Below, in pieces: positions 5,643 to 7,508 of a DNA stretch of 7,508 nucleotides; the stretch's first letter is position 1, and each line of letters begins with the position of its first letter. The position numbers and the translations under genes were made by a program. Origin of the DNA: Cyclobacteriaceae bacterium. GTDB lineage: Bacteria > Bacteroidota > Bacteroidia > Cytophagales > Cyclobacteriaceae. The notes below the pieces were generated by a model, which searched no databases, had not been told where the DNA came from, and saw only the letters and a program-made list of their open reading frames with translations. The stretch is taken from assembly GCA_025455445.1 (NCBI GenBank), contig JALOMN010000190.1, forward strand, positions 1-7,508, given 5' to 3'.

Positions 5643-6905
5643 ATGAAAATTCTTATCAAGTCCGCACAGCTACTTTCACCACAATCATCCTTCCATAAAA
5701 AGGTAAAAAATGTACTTATCAATAATGGTCGTATCGAAGAAATAGGTGATAAAAATTATTCTTCCGATAAAGTGATTGACGCGGAAGGTATGATACTTTC
5801 TGCTGGTTGGTTTGATTTAGGCGCCAGTGTAGGAGACCCGGGTCACGAGCAACGCGAAGAGTTAAGTTCACTGGCAAAAGCTGCCGCAGCAGGTGGTTTT
5901 ACTGAAGTGGCTGTGTTACCCAATACCGTGCCGGTGATACAATCAAAAAATGAAGTCGCCTACATCACTTCTAATAATGAAAACAGACTCGTGCAGATAC
6001 ATGCACTTGCCGCAGTAACACGCAACTGCAAAGGAGAAGAACTTACTGAAATGATCGATTTGCATGAAGCCGGAGCAGTGGCATTCACGGATGGGCTTAA
6101 GCCGGTTTGGCATACCGATATATTTTTGAAGTCGCTACAGTACTTGCAAAAGTTTGATGGACTTCTCATCGACCACCCTGAAGATATCTGGCTGAATTTA
6201 TTCGGTCAGATGCATGAGGGGCCCAACAGCACGATGCTGGGACTAAAGGGATTACCGCGCATTGCAGAAGAAGTGGCAATAAGCAAGAACCTTGAGTTGC
6301 TGGGCTATGCGGGCGGCCGTTTGCACTTTGCCAGACTTTCTACTGCCAAAGCCATTGATAAAGTAAGGTCTGCCAGAAAGAAGGGTTTGAATATCAGTTG
6401 TGACATAGCAGTGTATCAGGCTTTATTAAATGATGAGCTGCTAGCAGATTTTGATACCAATTATAAAGTAAATCCTCCCTTACGCGAAAAATCAGATCAG
6501 GAAGCATTGATAAAAGGATTGCGAGATGGAACCATTGATGTGCTGGTGAGCAACCACGTGCCCCTGGATGATGAAAGTAAATTTTTAGAGTTTGACATGG
6601 CTGATTTTGGAATCATTAATCTGCAGACGTTTGCTTCGCAGATTGCCACCTTAGCCAAACAAGTGGAAATGGATTTGCTGATTGAAAAAATTACCGATGC
6701 ACCGCGTAGATTATTAAATCTGCCACCGGTTGTGATTGAGGCAGGAGAGAAAGCTAACCTTACGTTATTCGATCCAAACTTCACCTGGAATTTCACAGCA
6801 GAGCAGAACCTTTCCAAATCAAGGAACTCACCCTGGATTGGCAGCACGCTTACAGGTAAAGCAGTTGCCGTGTTTAATAACTCAAAGCAATTATTAGATG
6901 TTTGA
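5643..6905 (+). CDS. Dihydroorotase-like amidohydrolase homologue, probably non-catalytic
   Basis: This 420-residue cytoplasmic protein has the complete layout of a type I dihydroorotase: a small N-terminal beta domain, VIDAEGMILSAGWFD (44-58), AAAAGGFTEVAVLPNT (80-95), FTDG (148-151), DHPED (177-181), KVNPPLR (275-281), a conserved DGTIDVLVSNHVP (295-307) and a C-terminal GEKANLTLFDP. The zinc site is gone. The DxHxHLREPG motif reads DLGASVGDPG (58-67), so both metal-binding His and the substrate-binding Arg are replaced by Gly, Ser and Gly. The catalytic Asp of the SDH/TDH motif is Asn304 (SNHVP). H178 and H228 remain. It should therefore not catalyse dihydroorotate formation, although annotation pipelines will call it PyrC. 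Such inactive homologues occur in other bacteria as structural partners of aspartate transcarbamoylase, but no pyrB is present here. Its place between membrane-protein genes suggests another role. The gene overlaps the next one or ends just before it. Confidence 0.9.
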   Translation: MKILIKSAQLLSPQSSFHKKVKNVLINNGRIEEIGDKNYSSDKVIDAEGMILSAGWFDLGASVGDPGHEQREELSSLAKAAAAGGFTEVAVLPNTVPVIQSKNEVAYITSNNENRLVQIHALAAVTRNCKGEELTEMIDLHEAGAVAFTDGLKPVWHTDIFLKSLQYLQKFDGLLIDHPEDIWLNLFGQMHEGPNSTMLGLKGLPRIAEEVAISKNLELLGYAGGRLHFARLSTAKAIDKVRSARKKGLNISCDIAVYQALLNDELLADFDTNYKVNPPLREKSDQEALIKGLRDGTIDVLVSNHVPLDDESKFLEFDMADFGIINLQTFASQIATLAKQVEMDLLIEKITDAPRRLLNLPPVVIEAGEKANLTLFDPNFTWNFTAEQNLSKSRNSPWIGSTLTGKAVAVFNNSKQLLDV

Positions 6906-7434
6906 TTCAGCACCTCGCATGTTTTATTTGTCGGTGCGAAATGGTGCCATAGCCGGGGCACTCGGTTTTGTGCTTATGCTGATTCTGTTTTATATGGGCA
7001 AGCATCCGTTTTTGTTTCCAATCTATTTTGATTTTCGCTTTGTATTGATTTCTGTGTTTTTAGTGATCACACTGAAAGAATATCGCGATGATTATCAGCA
7101 AGGCATTCTCTATTTTAGCCAGGGTATGATTATATCCCTGATATTTACAATGGTATTTGCGCTGGTAGCTTCGTTGCTCATCGGGTTGTTTGGCTTGCTG
7201 GTGGCTGATTTTCTAAACTCTTATATTACGTTAGCGAAAGAGCAATTGAGCAATATTGGTGCGGAAATGATTGAACAAATTGGTAAAGAAACGTATGAGA
7301 AAGCGATGCAGGAATTGCCCAATACACGTATCACCGACCTGATGATCGACTATTTTATAAAAAGCTTTGTCATCAGTTTTTTTCTAAGCATAATTATATC
7401 CGTAATTTTAAGAAAACAACCCAAAACAATTTAA
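6898..7434 (+). CDS. DUF4199 family membrane protein
   Basis: This 178-residue protein has four hydrophobic segments, at about 14-34, 45-60, 74-104 (long) and 153-171. A hydrophilic helical stretch rich in Glu, Lys and Gln (about 108-150, AKEQLSNIGAEMIEQIGKET) lies between the third and fourth. Features such as EYRDDYQQGILYFSQGM before the third helix and the charged insert before the last one fit DUF4199, a Bacteroidota family of unknown function. The ATG at 6898 overlaps the stop of the dihydroorotase-like gene by eight bases; a second ATG at 6919 (residue 8) would leave a 13-base gap, as between the two genes before, and is equally possible. The stop is one base before the next ATG, so the genes are tightly coupled. 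Confidence 0.82.
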   Translation: MFDSAPRMFYLSVRNGAIAGALGFVLMLILFYMGKHPFLFPIYFDFRFVLISVFLVITLKEYRDDYQQGILYFSQGMIISLIFTMVFALVASLLIGLFGLLVADFLNSYITLAKEQLSNIGAEMIEQIGKETYEKAMQELPNTRITDLMIDYFIKSFVISFFLSIIISVILRKQPKTI

Positions 7435-7435
7435 T

Positions 7436-7508
7436 ATGGAAGAGACAGAACAAGTTGAAAAAGTAACCACACGGTCAGCTGGTGTGCGTTATGGTGTGAT
7501 TTCAGGAG
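7436..7508 (+). CDS. Partial protein start, probably a second DUF4199 family member
   Basis: An open frame begins with ATG one base after the previous stop and runs off the right edge after 24 codons. The visible residues include an acidic start, MEETEQVEKVTT, then RSAGVRYGVISG. The pattern of a small-residue turn followed by R-x-G-x-I-x-G resembles the N-terminus of DUF4199 proteins, including the neighbour (SVRNGAIAG). The stretch is too short for certainty, but the position, coding character and spacing support a real gene of the same operon. In related genomes, as I recall, a family 2 glycosyltransferase often follows the DUF4199 genes; that gene would lie outside the window. Confidence 0.65.
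   Translation, partial: MEETEQVEKVTTRSAGVRYGVISG

Noticed and set aside
5643..6905. Functional pyrC for pyrimidine synthesis
   Set aside because: The metal-binding His-x-His, the following Arg and the catalytic Asp are all replaced, and no other pyrimidine gene is nearby.
6497..6961. 154-codon minus-strand open frame under the dihydroorotase-like gene
   Set aside because: It is antisense to a strongly conserved coding sequence and shows no domain or signal of its own.

Overview
The window looks like a chromosomal segment of a Bacteroidota bacterium, most likely of the Cytophagales or a related order. The evidence is the gene content: a BatA/VWA membrane protein followed by a dihydroorotase-like protein and DUF4199 proteins, and a small zinc-ribbon protein of a type I know from this phylum. 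Promoter-like boxes of the TAnnTTTG type and the near absence of Shine-Dalgarno sequences agree. No rRNA, tRNA, CRISPR array, insertion sequence or phage gene was seen. These assignments rest on reading motifs and on family knowledge; no database search was run.

The left half (1-2943) is a minus-strand operon. In transcription order it holds a broken zinc-ribbon gene (2943-2654), an ABC transporter ATPase (2649-1870), a 12-helix ABC-type permease with a TTG start two bases after the ATPase stop (1867-194), and a tropinone-reductase-like short-chain dehydrogenase that runs off the left edge (180-1). ATPase and permease should form one exporter or membrane-remodelling complex; the substrate cannot be read from the sequence.

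The divergent intergenic region (2944-3187) is AT-rich and carries a run of helically phased, near-palindromic GTTTnnnAAAC-type units, then a probable ssb promoter. A short single-stranded DNA-binding protein without the acidic C-terminal tip (ssb, 3188-3526) follows as a single-gene unit, closed by a clear intrinsic terminator (3548-3576).

The right half (3659-7508) is a plus-strand operon with very tight spacing: a BatA/VWA-domain membrane protein, a dihydroorotase homologue that has lost its metal-binding His-x-His motif and probably is not an enzyme, a four-helix DUF4199 membrane protein, and the first 24 codons of what looks like a second DUF4199 protein. The tight, partly overlapping arrangement suggests these envelope proteins and the dead-enzyme homologue work together, but their shared function is not known to me.

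The strongest unusual point is the zinc-ribbon gene. The N-terminal ribbon (2943-2857) and the C-terminal domain (2872-2654) lie in different frames, and the family's middle segment is missing, which points to an out-of-frame internal deletion. Other points are the tailless SSB, the phased palindromes, the catalytically dead dihydroorotase homologue, and a possible leaderless start of the BatA-family gene.
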